Assembly: GCF_022539505.1 (NCBI RefSeq)
Contig: NC_061510.1
Location: 267,353,687-267,417,686, forward strand
Length of the DNA stretch: 64,000 nt
DNA from: Lolium rigidum
Taxonomy: Eukaryota > Streptophyta > Magnoliopsida > Poales > Poaceae
Direction of reading: 5' to 3'
Shown here: piece by piece, positions 22,740 to 34,065 of the stretch
Layout of the letters: each line of letters begins with the position of its first letter
How positions within the stretch are numbered: the stretch's first letter is position 1
The notes under the pieces: generated by a model
Database searches by the model: none
What the model was told of the DNA's origin: nothing
The model's input: the letters and a program-made list of their open reading frames with translations, nothing else
Translations under genes and position numbers: made by a program

Positions 22740-23785
22740 ACAAGATCTTTAACAATTGCAACGACGAGGTTCAACTTTTATTTGTTCTTCGGGTTCTCTA
22801 GGTTTCTTTTCACTTTTATGAACCGCACTATTTATAACGAGTACTCTTTCATTTTAGCGGGAAAAGGAGTTTTTTCAATATAAGCTTCGGGAATAACACG
22901 ATCGGCGGTTTCAACTACAACACACTTATTAATAGATGAATCAATTTTATCTTTATACGGTTCATGATACTTATCAAAATTCTTCTTAGGCAATTCATAA
23001 TGAGAGGCAAAAGCTTTATAAAGGTTTGCGGCAACTTGAGAATCAAGACCATATGTAGCACTCATATTACGAAATTTATCGGTATCCATAAAAGCTTCAA
23101 TGCATTTATAATCATAAATTATACCTGATTCTCTATCTTTGTCGTTCTCCCAACCTTCAGTATTTTCTTGGATCCGATCAAGAAGGTCCCTTTTAAACTC
23201 TTCTTTATTGCGTGTAAATGATCCGGAACAAGAAGTATCCGAGCAAGGTCTTGTCTTGAAAAGAAAGTCTTGCATAGAAATTATCAATAATAACATTACC
23301 AGGAAGCTCATGAATGGGGCATTTGAGCATTAAAGACTTCAATCTCCCCCAAGCTTGGGCGATACTCTCTCCATCATGAGGCCAGAAATTATATATGCGG
23401 TTCCGATCTTTGTGAATTTCACTTGGAGGATAAAATTTGGAGTAAAATAAAGGCACAATGTCCTCCCAATCAAGAGAATCACCATTCTTCAGCAATTTAT
23501 ACCAATGCGCCGCTTTACCAGACAGTGATATAGAGAATAGTTTCTTCCTAACTTCATTCATAGCAATACACCGCACATTTGAATAACCCGCATAATTCAT
23601 GCAAAAACGAGTAAATGATCACCGGGATGGACAGTTCCATCCCCTTCATAGCGGTTATCCATAACATGTTCAATAATTTTCGTAGGTATTTTATATGGTA
23701 TCACTTCCTCACCTGGCGCCTCATCCACTACCGTTGCGGTAGTAGTAGATTTCCCAAATAGAAATTGAAGAGAAGATCTCTCCAT
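22740..23785 (-). pseudogene. Element A gag
   Basis: From the ATG at 23785 three segments follow: 23597-23785, 23205-23600 and 22832-23311. The middle one has the Retrotrans_gag signature (GKAAHWYKLL, WEDIVPLFYSKFYPP, ESIAQAWGRLKSLMLKCP). Gag forms the virus-like particle that packages element RNA. The segments are separated by one-base changes at 23608-23611, 23240-23243 and 22838-22841, each at a CAG site. No CCHC knuckle is evident, which is common in this lineage. Confidence 0.85.
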
Positions 23786-23871
23786 AATGACTTATAGCAG
23801 CAGGCAGAAATAAAATCAGCACAAACAGTAAAGGTTTTCCTTACCAATTCCGCTTACCAATAGCGCTTCGC

Positions 23872-23889
23872 TCCCCGGCAACGGCGCCA
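23872..23889 (-). other. Element A primer-binding site (tRNA-Asp)
   Basis: The plus-strand TCCCCGGCAACGGCGCCA, identical to the 3' end of plant tRNA-Asp, lies 11 nt inside the 5' LTR (23901). tRNA-Asp priming is a known habit of Athila-type elements. Confidence 0.9.
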
Positions 23890-23900
23890 GAAAATAGTCT

Positions 23901-25417
23901 TGATGACCCACAAGTATAGGGGGTGTATCGTAGTATCTTCGATAAGTAAGAATGTCGATCCCAACGAGGAACAGAAGGTGTTGACAAGCAGTTTCGATGA
24001 AGGATTCACTGTAAATGCTCACAGACAAGTATTCGGGGGTTTTGATGTAACGAGATGAATAAAGTACGAGTAAGTAAAATGCGAGAGAAATAATTGCAGC
24101 GAGTGGCCCAATCCTTTTTAGCACAAAGGACAAGCCGGTTTGTTTACTTATAATGACCAAACGTTCTCGAGGACACACGGGATTTTAGTCTAGTGCTTTC
24201 GCTACATACGACTGATTAATCTTCATTGTTTTGATAAGTGTTGTGTGGGTGAACCTATGCTAATGTACCGCCCTTCCTAGGACTAATACATACTTGTGAT
24301 TATACCCCTTGCAAGCATCCGCAACTACAAGAAAGTAATTAAGATAAATCTAACCACAGCCTTAAACTGTGAGATCCTGCGATCCCTCCTGCATCGATAT
24401 ACCAACGGGGGTTTAGGTTTCTGTCACTCCGGCAACCCCGCAATTGGCAAACGAGTACAAGATGCATTCCCCTAGGCCCATAAATGGTGAAGTGTCGTGT
24501 AGTCGACGTTCACACGACACCACTAGAAGAATAACACCACAACTTAAATATCATAACATTGAATATTACTCAACCATAATTCACTACTAGCATTTAGACT
24601 TCACCCATGTCCTCAAGAACTAAACGAACTACTCACGAGACATCATATGGAACATGATCAGAGGTGATATGATGATGAATAACAATCTGAACATAGACCT
24701 TGGTTCAATGGTTTCACTCTATAGCATCAACAACAAGTAGAAATCGAGTATCGGGAGAGTTTCCCCTATCAAACAATCAAGATCAAACCCAAATTGCTAC
24801 AGCGGTGACGATGTCCAGCGGTGGAGATGGCGGTGATGATGGTGGAGATGATGATGATGGTGATGGAGATGATGTCCAGCTCGATGACGGTGACGATGGC
24901 GTCGATTTCCCCCTCCGGGAGGGAATTTCCCCGGCGGATTCCTGCCCGCCGGAGAGCTCTTTTCTCTCTGGTGTTCTCCGCCCCGCAGAGGCGGCTATAA
25001 CCCTTCGTGAGGATTCCTCTGTGGCTTCCGTCTTTGGGACGAAGGGTTTCGCGAAGAAAAGGAGGCGAAAGGGGCCGAGGGGGCTCCACACCACATGGTG
25101 GCGCGGCCAGGCCATGGGCCGCGCCACCCTATGGTGTGGGCCCACCCTGGGTCCAGGCTGGCTCCCCCTTACGGCTTCCTCCGTCATCTGGAAAAATAGG
25201 ATTTTTGGTAAAACTTCCTTCCACAGTTGATCTTCCGAAATATTGCATCCTGATGGTGCTTTTTCCAGCAGAATCCTGGCTCCGGTGCTCGATCCCCAAA
25301 TAATCATGAAACATGCAAAATAGATGAAATAACATAAGTATTGTGTCCCAATATGAAATATATCAATGAATAACAGCAAATTATGATATAAAATAGTGAT
25401 GCAAATTGGACGTATCA
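23901..25417 (-). repeat. Element A, 5' LTR
   Basis: Partner of 8556-10067. The GC palindrome is at 25086-25139. It ends ACGTATCA directly before the TSD GTGCC (25418-25422). Confidence 0.95.
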
Positions 25418-26097
25418 GTGCCCACATGTCGCTGTGGCTCGCGGGTCGGGGACCTGCCCCAAGCTCATCTTCCACCTCCAGATCCGGCGCACCACGTCGA
25501 CGACGTCGAAGATCAGCCCCCGATCTGCCTTCCACAAGCCTCAAACCAAGCACGGGCCACGGTATCCACCGGACAACCGCCGGCCACAACGGGCCGACCG
25601 GTCGCAGCTCCTGCACACGAACCCCCATCTTCCCACCAGCGCTGGAGAAGACGCTGGCGTGATGCGGATGAAGAGGAGGACCAAAAGTCCATAACGAGAT
25701 CCCCGCCGTCGCCCCAGCGATCTCGCCTAGACAAACCAGCTCCAACAGATCCGCCCCCGACCGTCAGCAAGCTGACCATCAGCAGCAGAATCCGAGCACT
25801 TTTATTCACCGCCGCCATCATCTCCTCCAAGAACGAAAAGGGGACGGCAGGAAACCTAACAGCACAGCTAACCCTAGCTACTGTACACACGTCCACCCGG
25901 CCAGATCAACGTCTCCTCCACTCCCAGCGACGGCAGAGCCGTCCGGAGAGGAGGGAGAGGCGGATCTGGCCGGAGGAAACACTAGACGCGGTGGTCGCCT
26001 GGGAGTCGCCTCCTGTCTCCTGTAGCAGGGGATAGGAACGAAGCTAATCCCGTCTGGATTCACCACTCTCTAGTTGACCCCAGGTCAGCCGTGCTGA

Positions 26098-27682
26098 GAG
26101 CATCTCCACTCGTCTCCCCGACGAGACCTCCGAGCGACGTTTTTTCCATCCGGACGGCGAAATTCGGTCCAGTCGTGCCCCCGGTTCCTTATTTTCGTCC
26201 GGATTTGGCCCTTCATCCATCCGGCGAGCCCACGCCATCCCCGGTCCCCCGGGGATCTATCGCGGACTCCGGACGAGTGAAAAGCGGGGAAGGGCCCGAT
26301 CTGTCGGCGACTCGACACATGAACCCCACCGCCACCTCGCTCAAAATCTCCCCCACCCCTCGTATCTCTCTCGCCGCCGGCACCACCCCGCCGGCTTGTT
26401 GCCCAGATTCCGCCATCCCTCCTTCTCCACCTGCCTATATTCCGCCGTCTTTCGACGAAGGCCTATCTGGCTGCTCCTCCGCCGGCCTGTTTTCCGACTT
26501 TGGCCTACTCCTCGTCGCTCGCGGCTCGGGTTGCCTCAACCACGCCCGTCGGGTGTTCGTCCATTTGCCTCACCGGCCATGGACTCGGACGAAGAGGAGG
26601 AGCAGATGTTCGTCGAGCTTATGCGAGAAGAGATGGCAGCCGCCGCCCAAGACGAGGAGCACATGATGATCCTCGGTTGCTTGTCAAGCATGTACGCCGG
26701 ACCGGCAAGCGGTCGACGTGGTGGGTCGGCACCAGGTCGCCGGAAGTGCAAGCCGAGACAACGAATGGAGGGCTACCGCATGTTGTACGCCGACTACTTC
26801 GCCGACAATCCATTGCACGGTGAGAGTGTTTTCCGGCGTCGTTTCGGGATGAGCGAAAGCTATTTCTGCAAATTGTGTATGTCATCCGAGACTTTGACCC
26901 CTACTTCGGATGCAAGGCGGATTGCACTTGGTTTGGTTGGATTTTCGTCACTGCGAAGTGCACGGTGGCTATGAGGATGCTTGGCGTATGGAGCTCCCGG
27001 TGATGGTGCAGATGACTATCTTCGGATGGCGGAGTCCACCGCCCTTGATTGTTTCTACCGGTTCTGCGGGGACGTCATAGCGGTGTTCGGGGACTTTTAC
27101 TTGAGATCACCCACTTGTCGAAGACACTCGGAGGATCCTTCCAACAAATGAAGCTAGGGGTTTTCCGGGGATGCTTGGAAGCATTGACTGCATGCATTGG
27201 AAATGGAAGAACTGTCCGTTTGCGTGGCAGGGAATGTACAAGGGTCACAAAAACGGCTGCACTGTGATACTTGAAGCAGTGGCTACCCATGATCCGAGAC
27301 TCTACAATGCATCAACAGCTGCAAGATGATCTGGTGGAGCACATATGGACGCTCCGAGGCAACGCCAACGCCGACGCCAACTAGTCTGTCTTTATTTATT
27401 TTTTTCAAAACTTGTGAAATTATGTGCTTCATTTGTTTCAGCACTTGTTAAACATTGTACTGATTTTCGCCGAATTTGTTACAGCAATTTTCTGAATCTT
27501 GTTTGCCGAACTTGTTAAATTTTATGTCGAATTTGTTTGAAATATATCAAATTCCCCAAGTTGGGGGTGTCCTGTCGGGGGGCGGCTGGAACTTCGGCGC
27601 TCCCCAGGCCAAAATTTCCTCCAATCCGGACGAAACTTTCGCCGGATTTGGGCGTGGGGAGCGCCAACGAGTGGAGATGCTC
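26098..27682 (+). mobile_element. PIF/Harbinger DNA transposon, 1.59 kb, 3-bp TSD TGA
   Basis: Terminal inverted repeats GAGCATCTCCACTCGT (26098-26113) and ACGAGTGGAGATGCTC (27667-27682) are flanked by TGA at 26095-26097 and 27683-27685. The inside encodes a PIF/Harbinger-type transposase on +. The ends and 3-bp TSD are as expected for the superfamily. It is far shorter than an autonomous copy because the central transposase region is missing. Confidence 0.85.
26579..27384 (+). pseudogene. Harbinger transposase, internally deleted and frame-disrupted
   Basis: It begins at the ATG at 26579 with an acidic start (MDSDEEEEQMF), then HGESVFRRRFGM. After a frame change near 26954 come YGAPGD-like, [46 protein letters not shown] and HDPRLYNAS. 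It then jumps straight to the C-terminal DLVEHIW-like end (27330-27382), so most of the DDE domain is deleted. Frame changes occur at 26954 (CG where CAG is expected), near 26990 and near 27113-27118 (CTTGTCG). Harbinger transposases cut and paste elements with 3-bp target duplications. Confidence 0.8.
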
Positions 27683-27712
27683 TGAGGCCCTTACCAATGT
27701 GGCCTTTTTCGT

Positions 27713-28300
27713 GTCCATAATATCACTGTGTTCTCCACACTTGGCGCCAAGTTAATAGTGATGAAAAATTCGTAAAGTGGAGTGGATAAATGGAGGCCAA
27801 GCTACATGTAGCTCTTCTTTAAAAATCCAAAAATCTTAATTTTAAATTTTAAAAAATTCTAAAAAAACCTAGATGTAGCCAACAATGGAATCTATAAACA
27901 TGTAAAATCTCAATGTGAAATTATTAGTAGTTTAGGCTACACAGAAATGAATGTGTGGATATGAGAATAGTGAATAGCGCACATTTCGAAACTATAAAAA
28001 ACATTGTCATTTTTGTATAGTCTACAATACAAAGAATTTCAGATTGAGATTTTGCACGTTTGTGATTTCATCATTGTCTACATCCAGGATTTTTTTCAGA
28101 TTTTTTTGAAACTTGAAAGTATGATTTTCGATTTTTTTGAAATTAAAGGGCTACATGTTGCTCGGCCTCCATTTGCAGTTTTCGTAAAGTGTCCATAATC
28201 TCATTATGTTCTAAACACTTATTGCCAAGTCAATAGTGATGAAAAGAGGGGGTGCCCATAATCTCATTATGTTCTACACACTTGGCACCAAGTGTCGCTA
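27713..28300 (+). repeat. Three diverged ~55-bp tandem units interrupted by a MITE
   Basis: Units beginning GTCCATAATMTCA or GCCCATAATCTCA occur at about 27713, 28190 and 28254, each followed by TGTTCT..ACACTT..GCCAAGT. A foldback element at 27791-28171 separates the first unit from the others. Confidence 0.65.
27791..28171. mobile_element. Foldback MITE, copy 1
   Basis: Ends TGGAGGCCAAGCTACATGTAGCTC (start) and CTACATGTTGCTCGGCCTCCA (end) are inverted repeats. The inside is also largely palindromic (AGATTGAGATTTTGCACG against TGTAAAATCTCAATGTG). About 380 bp, no ORF. A second copy lies at 54947-55341. I cannot define a clean TSD, so the superfamily is left open. Confidence 0.65.
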
Positions 28301-29091
28301 CATTAACTTCTGTATTAAAAGAACAAACTCGTGATAAAGAATAGTGTTGCTACATTAGCTTTTATATTGAAAATAGAGGTGACAAATACAGAAACTTCAG
28401 AAATAAATATGAAAATAGACATTATCGAATATAAACACGAACCAAAAACGGTACGTACACAGATAGAAAAGCGGAGAATGGGTGGGCTACACGCCTACAC
28501 ACCACCAGCGAGACGATGATCTGGTGTTCATAACTCTAGGTTGCCCCGCTTCTCAAATAGAGAAGAAGGCCAAAGACATTATGAAAAAGGTAGGACCTTT
28601 TCTCAGAACTGGACAAACACATGTTGGACTAGACAAAAAGAACCGTGACAGCCACACTGAAACGTAAAGTTTCATAGTTCCATATTTTTCGGAAACCGAG
28701 CTTCCCGCTTTCAAGTTTTTCTGGTCGAAAAACATCGTTTAGTCGCCCTTAGAAATTCTGGCATTCCATTTTTTTTCTTTTCCTTTCCATTATTATCTTG
28801 CACGAAAATGTCGAAACCTTTCCGCTCAGTTCCCATCCCTGCAAGTCAAGAGCACTTCTCTTTCTTGTCCGAAACTTTGCTTCTACCTGGTCTGATTTGT
28901 GATATTTCTATGTTAAAGTTCCATGACCAAATGCGAAAAGTTCTTATTTGAGTTTTAAAAAGGGTGCACTGCCATGTCAAAGTCGGAATCCTTGGGTTAA
29001 ACTTGAGAGGTTAAGGATAACTCCACGTGTGAATCACCATCTGCGTATATGGTTGTCTGAATAAATGAGGTGAACAACTTTACCATAGCAC
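28301..29091. other. Intergenic, nothing recognised
   Basis: AT-rich sequence without terminal repeats, coding signals or RNA features that I can recognise. Confidence 0.5.
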
Positions 29092-29100
29092 CTAAGGGGA

Positions 29101-29877
29101 GTGATGTTTTGGAACATGGGAGCATATGCTCCCTATATTTTGAAATGCATCATACACATATTTTAAATTTTATAAAAATTGAAATAAAAAATTTGCACGT
29201 ACATCTTCACGTGCTACATGCTCACAAAGTCGTTCATAAAAAATGAACTTATCATGTGATGTGTGTAAAAAAGACAAAATTCAGTGTTGAAAACAATGTT
29301 TTTCACTGGATAAGTTTTCTCTTTTTTACATAGGCCACAAAAAATATTATTTTTTCATGAAACTTGACGCATACACATATATCATCGAGATGTACATGTA
29401 GAATTTTTTGTCAAAATTTTTCCACACTTCAAATATGTTTTGTTGGTACAGGGAGCATACGCACCCGGGAGCCGAATTGAAAGGGGAGTGGTGTTTTGGA
29501 ACATGGGTGCATATGCTCCCTATATTTTGGAATGCATCTTATGTACATTTTAAATTTCAAAAAAATTAAAACAAAAAATGTGTACGTACATCTTCACGTG
29601 CTACGCGCTCACAAAGTCGTTTCATAAAAAATCGACTTATCATGTGACGTGTGTAAAAAAGACAAAATTCAGTGCTAAAAATAATGCTTTTCACAAGATA
29701 AAATTTCTCCTTTTTACATAGACCATAAAAAATATTGGTTTTTCGTGAAACTTAGCAAATGCACATACATTATGGAGATGTACACGTAGAATTTTTGATC
29801 TAAATTTTTTGACATTTAAAAATATGTTTTTTTTGGTAGAGGGAGCATACGCACCCGGGAGCCGAATTGAATTTCCG
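29101..29877. mobile_element. Tandem dimer of a Mutator-type MITE, 9-bp TSD CTAAGGGGA
   Basis: Two similar ~388-bp units (29101-about 29480 and 29488-29877) each start GTGRTGTTTTGGAACATGGG and end GGGAGCATACGCACCCGGGAG then CCGAATTGAA. The whole is flanked by CTAAGGGGA at 29092-29100 and 29878-29886. A near copy of the target (AAAGGGGA) lies at the junction, about 29480-29487. The 9-bp duplication suggests Mutator-type mobilisation. No coding sequence. Confidence 0.7.
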
Positions 29878-29886
29878 CTAAGGGGA

Positions 29887-31177
29887 CCCTATTAGTCTAC
29901 TTCACTCTTTACTCATTTTCTACTTATGCGACATACTTGATGATACATATAAATTTAATAGTTAAACTAACACATATACATTCAGTAGCAATATTCAGAT
30001 TCAAACAATATAGTTCATATAAGAATTCAAATTAAATTTCAATTTAGTGGAAAACTCCTAAAATGCAGAAAATAAGAAGTTGCTAATGTAGCTAGTTGTC
30101 ATGAATTGCCGGTGCATCTCAAGAAAATCTGCAAGTTGAGCTTGTCCATGTACTTTGTTGAAAATATCTCTCATGAAAACAGACTCAAGATAACGTATAA
30201 TGCTCATCCTCCATGATCATGTTGGGCATGATGACATAAGCTTTGAATCACATGTTGTAGCTTGATGACATAACTGAGAGGGCTCAGAGTGTATCTCTCC
30301 ATCATTCAAAGGAGTAACTTCCACTCTTGAAATATCCCAGTTCCTAGTTCTACTTTCCGACACACCTGACCATCACCTTTATTGCTCCCATTTACGAGTA
30401 GTGTCTGATGACAACCAAGGTGTACCGTCAAGTACTAGGTCACTTGATATTTTCATGGTCTAAGGACTTATGTATGAGATAGCACCATGGTAATGATACT
30501 AATAACGAACAACGAAACTATCTTGTAGTACATCCTATAAATGGATAGGTTTAGTCCTAGAGTCAGAACTGGGAACATCTTGGTGTTTATTATCTACATG
30601 TGTGCTTTTGAGTCTTCCTTTGAATCTTGTATTAAAAAACAAATGAGTTATAGCATAAAGGAATAAATACTAATCATAATTTGGAATTAAATAATAACAT
30701 TTATTATTGCCTCTAGGCCATAAGTCCAATGGTCTTTGTGTGGCATCAATGGCCGCGCGGGATGTTGGTTGGCGAGCTTAGTGTCCGATGAGCATGCAAG
30801 TTGCTAAGGTGGAGACAAACATGGAAAAATGGCGGAGCGGTCATTTGGTACCCAAATACATGAAGGCAGGATAACAGTTCGATAAGAAGGACAACTTTGG
30901 ACAAATAGGGGACATGTATTGAGTATGTTTTTTGTCCACGTCACCAGATTTATTGTTGCCCTAAAGTCTCACCTTGGTTATAGGGGGCTTGGTTTGGGAT
31001 GCTCAAGGAGGTCAAAGTTTTACTTGTTGGAGGCATGGGGTTGTAGTTGTCATAAGATATTTTTGATAGAAGTTAATTGATGCCCGTCTCCAAATGGTAT
31101 GGACTTTTTGGGGACATTTATAATGGATATATTTAGTCAGATTTTTCTTGGAGTGAGTAATACCTTTTACATTCATT
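29887..31177. other. Intergenic with transposase debris
   Basis: Apart from a possible Harbinger-type remnant near 30080-30260, this 1.3-kb stretch shows no gene, terminal repeats or RNA feature that I can recognise. Confidence 0.45.
30080..30260 (-). pseudogene. Possible Harbinger-type transposase C-terminal remnant
   Basis: On the minus strand a short stretch reads like IMPNMIMEDEH followed, after a frame change or stop, by a DFLEMHRQF-like segment. This recalls the HNMIVEDE and C-terminal helices of PIF/Harbinger transposases. It is heavily decayed and the call is tentative. Confidence 0.35.
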
Positions 31178-31323
31178 AAATCTTCATGCATGAAATTCTA
31201 TTGCTGATCAAACTAAACAGAAGAATCAACTGCATTTTTAACTGGGCCCTATTGAACTTATATTGGTATATGTTTAGTCCAATGCTCTAGCCGTACGTGG
31301 GCATTCATCCTTCTCAAAATTTC

Positions 31324-34065
31324 TTTTTTTTTGAAACATAATTATATTAAGTCAGCAAGCCGCCTCATTAAAAACCTTCCAGTCCCCTTCGGTACCCTGG
31401 AAGGAAAAGAGTGCGTCTGGAACTTGCTGCTTGTGGGTCACAAGATGGTTACATCGTTTACAAGGGATTCAAGAATGAAGCTAGGTGGATCATCGACCCA
31501 GTTACATGTAGACATAGCAGAAAAACACTCCCTAGCTAAATTATGTGCCACCATATTTGCTTCCCGAGGGCAGTGAGCAAATGACACATTACCAATTGAT
31601 GCCACCAGATCCACACAATCAGCAAAAATAGCAGCAGACTCATTGTGCCATTGTTGATCCCCCGAACAAGCCTCGACTGTCTCCATAGAATCAGATTCAG
31701 CTATCAGGTTTGAGACTCCCATTTCGTTTGCCAACGCCAAACCTTCTTTCATCGCCAAGGCCTCCGCCATTTGACTTGATCCGACGTGTGGAAGATACAC
31801 CATCCGTCCCGCCAAATTTTTTCCTTCAAAGTCACGTAACACCGCCCCCAAAGCCCCTGCATGTAAATCATGGGTAAAAGAGGCATCTACATTCAACTTT
31901 ACCTCTCTTGGGTTGGGTTTGATCCATCTAGCCGCTGACGGCCTACGATTGATCTTCATTGCCGCTGAGTTAGCAACTATAGACATGATCGGAAATCTGC
32001 ATTTAGAGATCGGAGGCACTGGTTCATCTCTGGACCGCCGGCGTCTTAACCACCATAAGTACCAGCACGCTGTTAAGACTACCTCCTTCAGATTTACCGA
32101 TTCAAAACCTGGCAATGTAGTTTCTGGCGACCGAATAATATGTTCAAGAATTACGGAACCAGAGAGCTCATTCAGACTAGTATCATCGATCCATTGCTGA
32201 AGCTCCAAAATATGCCACATTTCTTTCGCTGCCGGGCAAGTGAATAGAAGATGCCTAACGTCCTCTGCATGAGCTTGGCAGATAGGACAGGCAGCAGAGT
32301 CACCTATATGGCGATTAGCCAGAATACACTTTAGTGGGATGATTCCATGCAGTGCACGCCAAATAAAGATTTTAATTTTGCTTGGTATTTTTAACTTCCA
32401 AAGAATCCGCCAGACGGGATTTTGAGCTGAAATTCCCGGCAATGTAAATTGACCTGCATTAGGCCCAAAGTGGTGTTTCCATTGCAAATAGTATCCTGAC
32501 TTTACTGTATATCGCCCATGGCTAGTTTCCTTCCAGGCTATGAAGTCATCAAACCCTTGATTATTTAGGGGAATTTGCAAGATCCTTTGAACATCCACCG
32601 CATTAAAAAGATCACTCAGAATTTGTTCATCCCATTGAGCTGTTATAGGACTAATCAGATCAATAACTTTAGTGAAAACCGAGGCACCTCGACGAGTTGT
32701 CACCTTGCCGTCGGGGCTAGACGGAATCCATCTATCAGACCATATGTCAATTTTTTCACCAGTCCCCACTCTCCAAATGCATCCCCTTTTGAAAGTCGGT
32801 ATGGCTGCGGTTAAACTATGCCAGGTAAAAGAACATCCCGCTTTAGGACCAGCCTTCAAAATGTCCCTATCTGGATAATATTTAGCCCTAAGGATTCGAG
32901 CACAGAAAGACTCAGGCTCATCAATTAATCTCCATATTTGCTTCGCAAGCATCGCCAAATTGAAAGATTGAAAATCTCTAAAACCCATACCACCCTCATT
33001 CTTTGGGTAACACAATTTCCACCAAGCTAACCAATGCATTTTATTACTATTGTCATCATCTCCCCACCAGAATTTTGAGATGGCGTCCATCATTCTCTTA
33101 CATACCCCTTTAGGGATCTGGAAAACTGACATAGCAAACACCGGGATAGCTTGCGCAACTGCCTTTAGCAAGATTTCTTTACCACCAATTGATAGTAATT
33201 TTTCTTTCCAACCATTTATCTTTTCAATGATCCTCTCAACAAAATGAAGGAAGCAGTCGCTCCTGTCTGCTCCGACTATCGCAGGCAGCCCCAAATACTT
33301 ATCCGACAACGCTTTTGTGTCTATGTGCAAGGTTTCACATATTTCAACCCTCGCAATCACATTAGTATTTGGTGAGAAAAAAATGCTCGACTTCGATACG
33401 CTCACTAGTTGACCTGAATTTGCACAATATGTGTCAAGAACTTGTTGTAGGGAAGTTGCATTAATCATATCCGCTTTCATGTGGATTAAGGAATCATCAG
33501 CAAATAGAAGGTGTGATACTGACGGTGCATTTCTGCACACCCTTACCCCATCGATGCCACCAACTTCTTCTTCTTCAAACAACAGCAAACTCGACAAGCC
33601 TTCTGCACATAACAGGAACAAATAGGGAGAAAGTGGATCCCCCTGCCGGAGACCCCTCGTAGGTTCAAACATTTCAGTTTCCTCAGAATTGAATCGCACT
33701 TGATATCGGACTGAACTAACACATGCCATCATTAGAGAAATCCATCTCTCATCAAACCCCAATCTTCTCATCATGTTCTCCAAGAAAACCCATTCAACCC
33801 GGTCGTAAGCCTTATGCATATCCAATTTAACTGCACAATTACCAACCTGGCCCGTCCTTTTATTCTTAATAGAATGAATACATTCATATGCCACCAGAAT
33901 ATTATCGGTGATGAGCCGTCCTGGAACAAACGCACTTTGCATAGGTGAAATAACATCCGGAAGGATTCCTTTGAGTCGCCCAGCTAACATTTTGGAAATA
34001 ATCTTGTAGATGACATTACAAAGGCTAATAGACCGGAATTGAGACACCAGTCTGGGATATCAATC
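31324..34065 (-). mobile_element. 5'-truncated L1-type LINE with intact RT/RNase H ORF
   Basis: The poly(A) tail is the T-run at 31324-31332. On the minus strand it is preceded by GACTTAATATAATTATGTTTC. The 5' end breaks off just before the RT core near 34065. The paralogous empty site at about 35158-35163 shows where it entered. Target duplications are short or degraded (a TCTT-like match). Confidence 0.85.
31438..34062 (-). CDS. LINE ORF2 fragment: reverse transcriptase, zinc-binding region, RNase H
   Basis: About 870 codons without a stop. It has no true ATG start: the frame runs into the truncation point with LVSQFRSISLCNVIYK, and the first codon usually counted is GTG. RT motifs are in order: FVPGRLITDNI (40-50), KLDMHKAYDRVEW (74-86), LRQGDPLSPYLFLL (133-146) and the catalytic FADD (182-185). 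A zinc-binding RT tail carries CPICQ and HLLFTCP. A C-terminal RNase H begins NVDASFTHD and includes AESDSMETV. The endonuclease and ORF1 are lost to 5' truncation. LINE RT copies RNA at nicked target DNA. The long open frame implies a young insertion. Confidence 0.9.

Larger units (their letters stand above)
8556..25417 (-). mobile_element. Full-length Gypsy LTR retrotransposon, Athila-like ('element A'), 5-bp TSD GTGCC
   Basis: LTRs of 1512 bp (8556-10067) and 1517 bp (23901-25417) both run TGATGACC to ACGTATCA on +. They are flanked by GTGCC at 8551-8555 and 25418-25422. The coding order on the minus strand is gag, protease, RT, RNase H, integrase, then an extra ORF. A tRNA-Asp primer-binding site next to the right LTR fixes the orientation. 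Protease motif DIGAS, FMDD in RT, integrase without a chromodomain and an extra 3' ORF fit the Athila lineage. The family resembles Triticeae Sabrina/WHAM-type elements, but I do not assign a name firmly. A second LTR element (14442-20813) is inserted in RNase H. LTR identity is roughly 98%, so the insertion is recent. Confidence 0.95.
8238..26060 (-). mobile_element. Host retroposon of the nest (956 bp net), 15-bp TSD
   Basis: The 15-bp direct repeat CACCACTCTCTAGTT lies at 8223-8237 and 26061-26075. Inside it is a minus-strand retroposon whose poly(A) is the T-run ending at 8248, preceded (on the minus strand) by ACTTAATATATACGT, like a LINE tail. Its body is split into 8238-8555 and 25423-26060 by a full-length LTR retrotransposon (8556-25417). 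Removing that element and one 5-bp TSD leaves about 956 bp. No reverse transcriptase is visible, so it was probably mobilised in trans by an L1-type LINE. Open frames inside it are not convincing genes. Confidence 0.8.

Noticed and set aside
24783..25745. A 320-codon minus-strand open frame
   Set aside because: It runs across the element A LTR and into the host retroposon. It is an insertion-junction artefact, not a gene.
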